Of a DNA stretch of 64,000 nt, positions 54,986-63,900 are shown piece after piece; position 1 is the stretch's first letter; each line of letters starts with the position of its first letter. The translations under genes were made by a program, and so were the position numbers. The notes under the pieces were generated by a model that was not told the origin of the DNA, ran no database searches, and saw only the letters and a program-made list of their open reading frames with translations. This DNA is from Flavobacteriaceae bacterium (GTDB lineage Bacteria > Bacteroidota > Bacteroidia > Flavobacteriales > Flavobacteriaceae): assembly GCA_009886625.1 (NCBI GenBank), contig QXZA01000027.1, positions 64,881 to 128,880 on the forward strand. Reading direction: 5' to 3'.

Positions 54986-55435
54986 ATGAAACATAAAACT
55001 TTTGAAAGCGCACTTAGGTCCACATGGCAATTGGTTAGCAAGATGTATAACAAAGAAGCTCTTAAATTTGAATCAACAATGGCGATGGGATTTGCTTTAT
55101 TAAGCATAGATGCAGAAGGAACTCCCTCTACTAATTTAGGTCCAAAAATGGGAATGGAGCCAACTAGTTTGTCAAGACTACTAAATGCAATGGAAGATAG
55201 GGGATTAATTAGTAGGACAAAAAATCCAAAGGATGGACGTGGAGTATTGATTCATCTAACTCCTTCCGGAAAAGTACATCGTGAAAACTCAAAAGCAGTT
55301 GTATTAGATTTTAATGGAAAAATTGATTTACAACTTACACAAGAACAGGTTCAACATTTTTTTGAAGTCATCGAATGCATTCGAAAAACCACATTGAACT
55401 TTGAACATTTTAATAAAGAAATTACCCAAAACTAA
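54986..55435 (+). CDS. MarR-family transcriptional regulator
   Basis: 149 residues, typical MarR size. The winged helix lies at about 30-105, with the recognition region MGMEPTSLSRLLNAMEDRGL and the wing KNPKDGRGVLIHLT (DGR is the family's conserved turn). The dimer helices are at the ends. It is 5 nt ahead of the acyl-CoA dehydrogenase gene and has a perfect palindrome over its own promoter, so autoregulation and control of fatty-acid breakdown are likely. The ligand may be a fatty acid or acyl-CoA (inference). Confidence 0.9.
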   Translation: MKHKTFESALRSTWQLVSKMYNKEALKFESTMAMGFALLSIDAEGTPSTNLGPKMGMEPTSLSRLLNAMEDRGLISRTKNPKDGRGVLIHLTPSGKVHRENSKAVVLDFNGKIDLQLTQEQVQHFFEVIECIRKTTLNFEHFNKEITQN

Positions 55436-55440
55436 AAAGA

Positions 55441-57246
55441 ATGAACATGGAATTAAAAAAAGACAATTGGATTAAAGGAGGGAGTTTTATCATTGAAGAT
55501 CAAACTCCAGAGGATGTTTTTACGCCAGAAGATTTTTCTGAAGAACAGCGAATGATGAAAGAAGCCGTTCAAGAGTTTATTGACCGAGAAGTATGGCCTA
55601 AAAAAGATCGTTTTGAGAAAAAAGACTATGCATTTACAGAAGAGTTAATGAGAAAAATAGGGGATTTAGGATTCTTGGGAGTAACTGTTCCAGAAGCCTA
55701 TGGGGGCCTCGAAATGGACTTTGTCTCCACTATGCTAGTTTGTGACTACATATCTGGGGCTTCAGGATCACTTTCTACTGCTTTTGGTGCCCATACGGGC
55801 ATTGGAACCTTACCCATTACACTCTATGGAACCGAGGAACAAAAACAAAAATACGTAACTAAATTAGCTACTGGTGAATGGTTTGGTTCATATTGTTTAA
55901 CCGAACCTGGAGCTGGATCAGATGCTAATTCTGGTAAAACAAAAGCAGTGTTATCAGAAGATGGAACTCACTACTCCATTACAGGTCAAAAAATGTGGAT
56001 TTCCAATGCAGGCTTTGCAAATGTTTTTATTGTTTTTGCTCGTATTGAAGATGATAAAAACATAACTGGATTCATTATTCCTAATACTACCGATAATGGA
56101 ATCACTCTAGGAGAAGAAGAAAATAAACTTGGAATCCATTCATCATCAACACGCCAAGTGTTTTTCAATGAAACAAAAGTACCCTTAGAAGATATGTTAG
56201 CCGGTCGTGGTGAAGGATTTAAAATTGCTATGAATGCCTTAAATGTAGGGAGAATTAAGCTGGGCGTAGCTTGTTTAGATGCTCAACGTAGAATTACAAC
56301 TGCTGCTGTTCAATATGCTAATGAACGAATCCAATTTAAAACACCAATCGCTCAATTTGGAGCAATCAAAGAAAAATTAGCTCAAATGGCAACTTCGTGC
56401 TATGCAGGTGAATCTACATGTTATCGAGCAGCTTATGATGTTGAAAAAAGAATACAATCTTTTATAGCAGAAGGATTTTCACATCAAGAAGCAGAACTAA
56501 AAGGAGTAGAAGATTTTGCAATAGAATGTTCATTATTGAAGGTGGGAGCTTCAGAAGATATTCAAAATACAGCGGACCATGGGATTCAGATTATGGGAGG
56601 AATGGGATTTTCTGCTGATATGCCAATGGAGTCTGCCTGGAGAGATTCTAGAATAGGACGAATCTATGAGGGCACTAATGAAATCAACCGAATGCTCTCT
56701 GTAGGGATGCTTTTGAAAAAAGGAATGAAAGGGCAACTGGACTTAATGCCTGCAGTAATGAAAGCTGCTGCAACCATTAATGAAGACACCCCTAATCCTA
56801 CTGATAAAGAGGGTGTGCTTGCAGAGGAAAGAAGACTTCTATCCAATTTCAAACAATTATTTGTTGTTTTAACTGGGAATGCAGCACAAAAATATGGTAC
56901 CAAGCTAGAATCACATCAACAAATTCTTTTAGGTTTAGCAGACCTATTCATTGAGATTTATTTTTCAGAATCCACTATTTTAAGGACTTTAAAAAACTGT
57001 ACCCGAATGGGAGAGGAAAGTCAAACATCACAAATTACAATGACAAAAGCATACCTTTATGAAGCTTCAGATATTATCGCTAAAAAAGGGAAAGAAGTCA
57101 TCGTGAATATGGCAAAAGGGGAAGAACAAAAACAACTATTGGATGTTCTACACAAAAAACTAAAGTACAAGGACTACCCTGATATTATCGAATTAAAAAC
57201 TCAAATAGCAGATAAAATTATAGAAGAAAATAATTATTGTTTCTGA
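55441..57246 (+). CDS. acyl-CoA dehydrogenase (long form)
   Basis: 601 residues. The FAD-binding acyl-CoA dehydrogenase core (about 30-420) has YCLTEPGAGSDANS, the conserved WISNAGFANVF, and the C-terminal signature GGMGFSADMPMESAWRDSR with RIYEGTNEINRM. A 180-residue C-terminal extension matches the very-long-chain/FadE-like bacterial group. It catalyses the first step of beta-oxidation. It is the second gene of the marR operon and is closed by a terminator. Confidence 0.94.
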   Translation: MNMELKKDNWIKGGSFIIEDQTPEDVFTPEDFSEEQRMMKEAVQEFIDREVWPKKDRFEKKDYAFTEELMRKIGDLGFLGVTVPEAYGGLEMDFVSTMLVCDYISGASGSLSTAFGAHTGIGTLPITLYGTEEQKQKYVTKLATGEWFGSYCLTEPGAGSDANSGKTKAVLSEDGTHYSITGQKMWISNAGFANVFIVFARIEDDKNITGFIIPNTTDNGITLGEEENKLGIHSSSTRQVFFNETKVPLEDMLAGRGEGFKIAMNALNVGRIKLGVACLDAQRRITTAAVQYANERIQFKTPIAQFGAIKEKLAQMATSCYAGESTCYRAAYDVEKRIQSFIAEGFSHQEAELKGVEDFAIECSLLKVGASEDIQNTADHGIQIMGGMGFSADMPMESAWRDSRIGRIYEGTNEINRMLSVGMLLKKGMKGQLDLMPAVMKAAATINEDTPNPTDKEGVLAEERRLLSNFKQLFVVLTGNAAQKYGTKLESHQQILLGLADLFIEIYFSESTILRTLKNCTRMGEESQTSQITMTKAYLYEASDIIAKKGKEVIVNMAKGEEQKQLLDVLHKKLKYKDYPDIIELKTQIADKIIEENNYCF

Positions 57247-57256
57247 TAAGATGACT

Positions 57257-57287
57257 AAAAACCGATACTGAAGTATCGGTTTTTTTA
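57257..57287 (+). terminator. terminator after the acyl-CoA dehydrogenase gene
   Basis: An 8-bp core stem (ACCGATAC / GTATCGGT), extended by A-T pairs, with a 4-nt loop and a T tract. Confidence 0.9.
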
Positions 57288-57311
57288 TTACTTTACATTA
57301 AAAATTAATAG

Positions 57312-58652
57312 ATGAAAAAAGAGTTTCTTATTGCAGTATTTGCGTCCTTTTACATAAGTACTGCCCAGACAAAGAATGATTTATATGATATCATTGACAA
57401 TACCTCATCGGAACGCATAGAAAAGGACATTCGTAAACTTGCAGATTTCGGAACACGCCACACCCTCAGTGATACTTTATCAGAATCAAGAGGTATTGGT
57501 GCAGCAAGACGATGGATCAAAAAAGAATTTGAAAATATTTCAAATGATTGTTCTGACTGTTTGGAGGTTTTTTACCAAAAAAACTATTTTACCCCAAAGG
57601 ATGGAAATCGAATTGTAAAGCCTGTATGGATCAATAATGTAGTAGCGATACAAAGAGGTAAGACCCACCCCAACCGTTTCATTATCATGAGTGGCGATAT
57701 TGATTCGAGAATATCTGATCCAACAAATTATACCGATGATTCTCCTGGAGCAAATGACAATGCTAGTGGTATGGCTGGAACTATAGAAGCGGCTAGAGTT
57801 CTTTCTAAATATTCATTTGAAAACAGTATCCTTTATGTTGGACTTGCTGGAGAAGAACAAGGTCTCTTTGGTGGAAAAGGATTAGCAAAACATGCGCAAG
57901 ATCAAGGTTGGAAAATTATTGGAATTCTAAACAATGATATGATTGGAAATATCAAAGGAGTGGATGGCGTTATTGATAACAGAACTTTTAGAATTTTTTC
58001 AGAACCTGTCCCAGCAAACGAAACAGAAAAAGAACGAAATGAACGTCGTTTTTATGGTGGAGAAGTAGATGGAATTTCCAGACAATTAGCTCGTTACGTT
58101 CATAAAAACGTAAAAAAATTCATGCCAGAGATGAAACCAATGATGATTTATAGATTAGATCGTTTTGGTCGTGGGGGACACCACCGTCCATTTAACGATG
58201 TGGGTTATGCGGGTATTCGTATTATGGAAGCACATGAAAATTATATCATGCAACATCAAGATATTCGTATAGAAAACGGAATTGCTTATGGTGATGTAAT
58301 TGAGGGAGTTGACTTTGAATACGCAAAAAAACTAACGGCAGTGAACGCAATCAACCTCGCTAGTTTGGCTTGGGCACCTCCTAGCCTAGGAAAGCTTTCT
58401 ATCGGAGGAATTGTAGAAGCTTCAGTAAAATTCCGATGGAAAAAAATAAACGACATCAATGTTGCGGGCTACAAAATCTATTGGCGTGATACCACCTCTT
58501 CCAATTGGGATAACAGTCGCTTTGTAGGTAATGTGTCTGAAGCTACCCTAGAGGGTATTGTGATTGACAACTTCTTTTTTGGCGTGGCTACGGTAGGAAA
58601 AAATGGTTATGAAAGTCCAGTCGTATTTCCCAATGCAATATTTAGAAATTAA
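57312..58652 (+). CDS. M28-family metallopeptidase
   Basis: 446 residues with a signal peptide (cleavage near STAQT). The zinc peptidase core includes DIDSR (D129), GANDNASGMAG with the bridging D149, GEEQGLFGG (E181/E182), NNDMIGN, and a late His in MEAHENY. Where most M28 enzymes have a His before the first DSR (GHxDSR) this protein has Asp129. The C-terminal 90 residues form a fibronectin-III-like domain (FRWKKINDINVAGYKIYW). It should trim peptides outside the cytoplasm. No type IX sorting domain is evident. Confidence 0.87.
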   Translation: MKKEFLIAVFASFYISTAQTKNDLYDIIDNTSSERIEKDIRKLADFGTRHTLSDTLSESRGIGAARRWIKKEFENISNDCSDCLEVFYQKNYFTPKDGNRIVKPVWINNVVAIQRGKTHPNRFIIMSGDIDSRISDPTNYTDDSPGANDNASGMAGTIEAARVLSKYSFENSILYVGLAGEEQGLFGGKGLAKHAQDQGWKIIGILNNDMIGNIKGVDGVIDNRTFRIFSEPVPANETEKERNERRFYGGEVDGISRQLARYVHKNVKKFMPEMKPMMIYRLDRFGRGGHHRPFNDVGYAGIRIMEAHENYIMQHQDIRIENGIAYGDVIEGVDFEYAKKLTAVNAINLASLAWAPPSLGKLSIGGIVEASVKFRWKKINDINVAGYKIYWRDTTSSNWDNSRFVGNVSEATLEGIVIDNFFFGVATVGKNGYESPVVFPNAIFRN

Positions 58653-58736
58653 AAATAATAATCTGTTTGTAGGCGGTTAAATAAATATCTACAATTTTTT
58701 TTAAAACTAAAATCCAAAGTTAAATACAATTAAAAT

Positions 58737-58985
58737 TTAAAAGGAAAATACTTGATTTACATTTAGGATATGAAAACTGCATAGGACTCCAAAGTCGAAG
58801 TTTTCGAAAGATAACGCTGCGTTAAATTCAGTACTATATGGAAAATGTTGATTACAGAGAGAAGCCTGGTGACTCAATCCAAGTAAAAATTTTCCTAGTC
58901 GAAATTCATCGGATTAATAGTAATCGGTTAAGGCATAAAATAAGTGAAGTAACAGTAGGTACATAAAGATTTTGTTTTATTAGTA
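58737..58985 (-). pseudogene. decayed PorP/SprF-family remnant
   Basis: The 400-bp gap after the M28 gene carries, on the minus strand, a 58-codon open stretch (58913-58737) reading EFRLGKFLLGLSHQ and later LSFENFDFGVLCSFHI. It parallels EFQLGEFSIGANQQ and LTYENFDFGVSYAFAI in the intact PorP/SprF protein at 59901-60953. Just upstream the similarity seems to continue in another frame (RLLLIR before EFRLG), which implies a one-base insertion near 58908, and an in-frame TAA precedes the open stretch. No start codon or promoter remains. It looks like the dead 3' end of a second SprF-like gene. Confidence 0.6.
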
Positions 58986-59023
58986 ATAAAGCCAAAAACT
59001 ATCTTCCATTTTTTCAAATATAA

Positions 59024-59031
59024 TACCTTTG
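59024..59031 (+). promoter_or_regulatory. -7 element for the YwqK-like gene pair
   Basis: TACCTTTG, 22 nt before the TTG start. No -33 TTG. Confidence 0.45.
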
Positions 59032-59053
59032 ATAAAATATTAAACAGATTCAT

Positions 59054-59545
59054 TTGAAAAGACTAAAATCTAAATTTTTAACTTCAGTGACAGCACTGTT
59101 AATGATTATTGGTTGTGATAAAAAAGAAGTGTATATGAATGAAATTGAGATCCAATTCGACAAAGGTGTAATGCTATTTACTCACCATTCTAAGTACTTT
59201 AACGGATTGGTAATCGAAAGGTTTGATAATAATCAAATTAAATTAAAAATTGAGGTGATTGATGGATTAAAAAGCGGAAATGTTATTCAGTATTATCAAG
59301 GTGGTGTTATTCAAACTATTTCTAAATTTAAAAAAGGAAAAATTAATGGTGAGTTTAAGAGTTTTTATTCCGATGGATCAATACACCAAGTTACTAATTT
59401 TTCAAATGATGTTCGTAGCGGAAGTTTTGAAGAGTTCCACAGAAACGGAAGTTTCAAGAGTTGTTCAAATTATTATTTAGGGATTAAAGTTGGGAAATCA
59501 TATGATTTTTTTAAGAGCGGAGGGGTTGCAGTCTACAATAATTGA
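59054..59545 (+). CDS. YwqK/MORN-like repeat lipoprotein
   Basis: 163 residues with a TTG start that gives a good lipoprotein signal (basic MKRLKSKF, then LLMIIGC, Cys21). The rest contains about five imperfect repeats of the form (K/R)xG-(x)-hydrophobic-(x)-FxxDGSIxxxxNF, for example KGKINGEFKSFYSDGSIHQ and RSGSFEEFHRNGSFKS, as in MORN-type and so-called YwqK antitoxin-like proteins. It is anchored in the envelope. The family's function is unknown, and no toxin gene is evident beside it. Confidence 0.7.
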   Translation: MKRLKSKFLTSVTALLMIIGCDKKEVYMNEIEIQFDKGVMLFTHHSKYFNGLVIERFDNNQIKLKIEVIDGLKSGNVIQYYQGGVIQTISKFKKGKINGEFKSFYSDGSIHQVTNFSNDVRSGSFEEFHRNGSFKSCSNYYLGIKVGKSYDFFKSGGVAVYNN

Positions 59546-59900
59546 ATTGGTTTTTATTTTCTTTTTTATAAGCTGTACTCATAAATTAATGAAAAATGAA
59601 CTTGTCTTTGAAGACTGTAAAATTACTTATAAAAGAGAATTATACACAGGTCATTATGAGCACATAAAGGGAAATAACAGGGTTATAGGTCTTGTGAGAA
59701 ACGGCGAATTAATTTTAGAAGAAGAGTTTTATCAAAAAAGACTTTTGATGAAAAAAAAATTTACAGACTGCAACAAAGGATATCAAAAGTTTTTTAACCA
59801 AGACGGCACTCTTTTGAGAGAAGGTAAGTTTGAAAACAGTGAAAAAACTGGACTGTGGAAAACCTATATTGATGATCGTATTTACTCAGAGGAATATTGA
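59502..59900 (+). CDS. second YwqK/MORN-like lipoprotein, uncertain start
   Basis: About 132 residues. The body ends in a MORN-type unit (FFNQDGTLLREGKFENSEKTGLWKTY). A lipobox-like LVFIFFFISC is visible, but every start is awkward. ATG 59502 overlaps the preceding gene by 44 nt and puts an acidic residue before the hydrophobic run; TTG 59547 gives a very short signal without positive charge. The 5' end may have been remodelled. Its stop directly abuts the stop of the SprF-like gene on the other strand, with no base between. Confidence 0.55.
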   Translation: MIFLRAEGLQSTIIELVFIFFFISCTHKLMKNELVFEDCKITYKRELYTGHYEHIKGNNRVIGLVRNGELILEEEFYQKRLLMKKKFTDCNKGYQKFFNQDGTLLREGKFENSEKTGLWKTYIDDRIYSEEY

Positions 59901-60953
59901 TTAATAGTAATTATCCACCTGAAGTCTTTTATACTGACCTCTTCTGTTCCTTAAAAAAGGACTGAAATCAAAGCTTAAATATAAATCAAAAATAGTTGGT
60001 GCATATCTATATGATGTATCTAAATCTTGAATAGCAAATGCATACGAAACACCAAAGTCAAAATTTTCGTAAGTTAGTCCGACACTTAAACCTAGGTTAA
60101 GAAATGAGAAACTTTCTTGAGCAATGGAAACACTTGCATTTGTTTTATCCACAAGACCAAATTGTTGATTTGCACCTATGCTAAATTCTCCTAACTGAAA
60201 TTCTTGTGATAAATACATATTAATCGCTTCACTAGATCTCTTTAAGGAACCATAAGTATATAAATATGAATACCGTGGAAGAAACCTTCTGTCATAAGGG
60301 TTTAAGTCATATTCATATGCTATTTGCATTCCTATAGATAAAGGTATTAAATATTCCACATCATCATTGTATGCAATATTTGGCTGGTTAAGATTTTCAA
60401 AAGAAAGTCCAACCAAAAAATCGGTGCTATGAAGTAGAAATGAGGCACCCAAATTTGTATAACTTTTAGAAAAGAAAAAATCAGCCATTGGGTCAATAGA
60501 CTCTTGATTAATATATCCTGTTATTGAATTAATTTGATCTTCAAAAATTAAACTAGAAGGATTAATGTTTTTTGATGAAAATTCGACATTAACAGAAGGT
60601 AAGAACCATATATCGTTTCCAAATTCAACTTTGTATATATAACTTAAATTTAAGTCATTTTTCTTAAAGCCTATATTTGGAGCACTATAATTATTAAACT
60701 GAACTCCTAAACTAAAATCCTGTAAATCAAATGAATAAGATCCATAAAACAGCTTATTGTTTTGGGTATCATTTGGATTGATCTCGGTTGTAGAGTACAA
60801 TAAACCAGACCTATTCCAGCTATTTAATCCAAAAAAACTTGGATTTACAATATGCATTAACTTAGATTGAGAATTAAATATCATTTCTTGTGAAAAGGTA
60901 AGATTCACCAAAAAAACACCGAATACAAAATAAATAATATTCCTTCTCATCAT
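59901..60953 (-). CDS. PorP/SprF family type IX secretion membrane protein
   Basis: 350 residues with a signal peptide (cleavage near LTFSQ). The start of the mature protein has the family's NPSFFGLNSWNRSGLLYS (compare NPAxAG), then a series of amphipathic strands with aromatic ends that should form an outer-membrane barrel, including LGLSVGLTYENFDFGVSY near residue 285. Members partner with large adhesins carrying a type B sorting domain. The ATG overlaps the stop of the adhesin gene by 4 nt (ATGA), the same arrangement as sprB-sprF of gliding flavobacteria. Confidence 0.88.
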   Translation of the reverse strand: MMRRNIIYFVFGVFLVNLTFSQEMIFNSQSKLMHIVNPSFFGLNSWNRSGLLYSTTEINPNDTQNNKLFYGSYSFDLQDFSLGVQFNNYSAPNIGFKKNDLNLSYIYKVEFGNDIWFLPSVNVEFSSKNINPSSLIFEDQINSITGYINQESIDPMADFFFSKSYTNLGASFLLHSTDFLVGLSFENLNQPNIAYNDDVEYLIPLSIGMQIAYEYDLNPYDRRFLPRYSYLYTYGSLKRSSEAINMYLSQEFQLGEFSIGANQQFGLVDKTNASVSIAQESFSFLNLGLSVGLTYENFDFGVSYAFAIQDLDTSYRYAPTIFDLYLSFDFSPFLRNRRGQYKRLQVDNYY

Positions 60954-63900
60954 TTTAATATAGTAAAAATTCCACTTCTCTCAATTGTCTGATCTGGTGT
61001 TACGCGATTTAATGGAACAGCATAAATTGTATAAACAAAATATGGACTAAATGCATCCATTGTTAAACCATCAAATCCGTTACCATCCCAACCCAATATA
61101 GATTTACCATTCCCAAATGAATCAATACTATCAGGACAATCACTTCTATCAACAGATCCATCCTGAGCTTCTTCAGAATATATTAGGTTACCTCTATTAT
61201 CAAAGACATTAAAAATTAATGATTCAAATCCAGTAAAAAGTGGTCTGAAGTAGTCGTTTAAACAATCATTGTTTGGCGTAAATACATTTGGAACATATAT
61301 GCTGTAACCTCTTCCGATAGTAATAGGGTTTGTTACAGACTCAAAGCATCCTATTTCATTATAAATGGTTAATGTAGGATAGTATGTACCTGAATTTCCA
61401 TAAGAGTGATTTACTTGAGTAACACCTGAGCTAGTCCCAGAAACATCTAAAATAATTGACTCAGAATTGTCTCCAAAATTCCATTCAAGTCTTGAAAATT
61501 CTCCCTCTGATTCATCTCTAAAAGTTACATCTTCTCTTGCTGGTATTTCGTTAACCTGCTCAAATGATGGGGATGTGTATGAGAAAAATGGATCTCCTAA
61601 AGCAAGATTGAACTCAGCTTCAACACCACAGCCTTGATCTGTTGTAATTACTATTTTACCATACTCAAATGGTGCATCAATTAAAATTTGATAAGTGTCC
61701 TCGTCAAGTTTTGTTGTATTTCCGTTAAGTGCTACAGGCTGACCGTCATCTCCAATATCTTCTGTACCATTTGTATCGATATAGAAAAAATTTAATGCAG
61801 AGTTGGTCTCAGAGTTATTAACTGCGTCTAGTATTATTAGTCCAGGTAATCCCTCACAAAGTTTGTAATCAACAAAAGGACCATCTGTTATTACAAGTGT
61901 AGTATCATCATCTACACTTATTACATCCCTTAAATAATTAAAAGGAGTATCTATTGGATTCGGACATGTACTTCCACTTCTGATAGTATAACGGTAAAGC
62001 CCTGCAGGAAGTTCGTTTAGAGTACTGAACCCATCAAAATTATCTAAACCAGGATAACTGCCATCTAGAGGTCTCCATGGCGATACTTGATTTGTTGTTC
62101 CTGATATTGTGCTTGATACAGGAGTCAAACGTGGGTTAGAGGCATCAAATATTTCCCAAGATATGTCATATGGCTCTTGTCCTCCTACTATATCAATCGA
62201 AATTCTTCCATCTCGTGCCCCTAATTCACAACTTACTCCTTGAACAGGAGTCAAACTTCCATTTGCATCTGAAAGTAAACCGCCGATTGATAATACATTT
62301 ACATCTCCACTAAAAACAAAATCAATTGGCTCAGATTCACAAGTTCCATCTGAAATAATTAATTGATATGTACCTCTTCCCGCCTCAAAACTTGTTCTCC
62401 CTAAAAAACTTGAACCAGGTTGATTTGGATCTGACGGGGTGTATGTCCATCTTAAATTATAAATAACATTGTCGTTGTCATCAATTATTGGATTCCCACC
62501 AATTATATTTGTGGTATCTAATTCAAAAGGAAATCCATTTTCACAGATATCAAATTCAAACTCAGTTTCCCCTTCAAAGGTGATTGGGACATAAGTCTCA
62601 ATATCAAAAGCATAATCTAAAGAACAGTTAGTGTTTGTTGAATCTTGTGCTTCCACAATATGTCTTCCCTCGCTTAAACCTCTAATTATAAATGAACTGC
62701 CCGATTTAATAATACTACTTGCAAAAGTTGGGGAAACAACTGTTGCGGAAGAAGAGCCTGATGGGCTTCCTCCATAAACCAATTCACCGTCTAAGAAAAT
62801 ATTGTATGCAAGTGATGTACCAGTGAGTCGAAATGAAAAGTCAGCCTCGACTATGCCTGATTCACAATCTAAAACTTCTCTATTAAATACTTTTTGTTTT
62901 ACCATATTAAAGGTTGAACTTTTTATAACTCCTGATTTAGTGAATATTTCACACGATGTATTGTCTTTAATAATGGCTTTATATTTTCCTGGCTCTAGAT
63001 TATCTATAATATAAAAACCATCTTTATTCATACTAACGTACCCACCATCAGAGAAAATTATTGTCTCAGAAGCTACTGTTGCAGAAGGTGTCCCAGTTTG
63101 TGTAGATGTTAATGAAAGTGCATTGTCACTTGCTACGGCTAATCTGTACCATTTGATATCATAAGGCTGAGAGCCTCCACTTAATTGAAGCTCTATAGAA
63201 CCTGTTTCATCTGAATTACATCCAGGTTGTGTAATAATTGGAGATCCAACTTCAAAAGGTGCAGTTGCTGTTGATCCATTTTCTAGAGTAATTTGTTTTG
63301 TTATAATACATCCTCCCGCATCTGTTACTATAACTGTATAATCTCCGGCATAATCTAAATCGTTAATGGTTAAACCTGATGGATTAGGATCACCATTTGG
63401 AAGTTGAGATCTGGTTGTTCTTTTATAAATCACACTCCCGTCGGTATCAGTTAGTTGCCATAAAATACTGTATCCAGTTGGAGAGGTTGTACCTCCAGAA
63501 ATATTGATGCCTAAGGATCCTTTTATATTATTGGTGCAATCAACGGCTGTTGTTGTTGTAGAATTTAGTTCTACTTCAAGAAGATCAGGTTCATTTATTG
63601 TGAATGATCCCAAGTCTAATTCCACTGGAAGACCACCCCCGTCAACACATCCATTAGAGTCTTTAACTTTAATGTTATAAGTTCCACCTGACAAATTATC
63701 AATATTTAATTGTTGAGATGTATATGATACTATAGATGTTGTAATAGAACCAGTTATTGAGTTAATTGATGTAATTGTAACCACAGAGGTTAGAGGTGTA
63801 AACCCTTCACCAGGAGAATTATAAGCACTCCCATTAATTGAATAGGAATATGGAGGAGTTCCACCTGCAATTTCTGTAATTGCAATTCCATTACTCTGCC

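Noticed and set aside
58838-58966. 42-codon ORF on the plus strand in the gap after the M28 gene
   Set aside because: No recognisable motif, no promoter nearby, and the opposite strand carries a better-supported SprF-like remnant.
59054-59900. Toxin-antitoxin locus suggested by the YwqK-like repeats
   Set aside because: Both genes encode lipoprotein-like repeat proteins and no toxin-like gene is adjacent.
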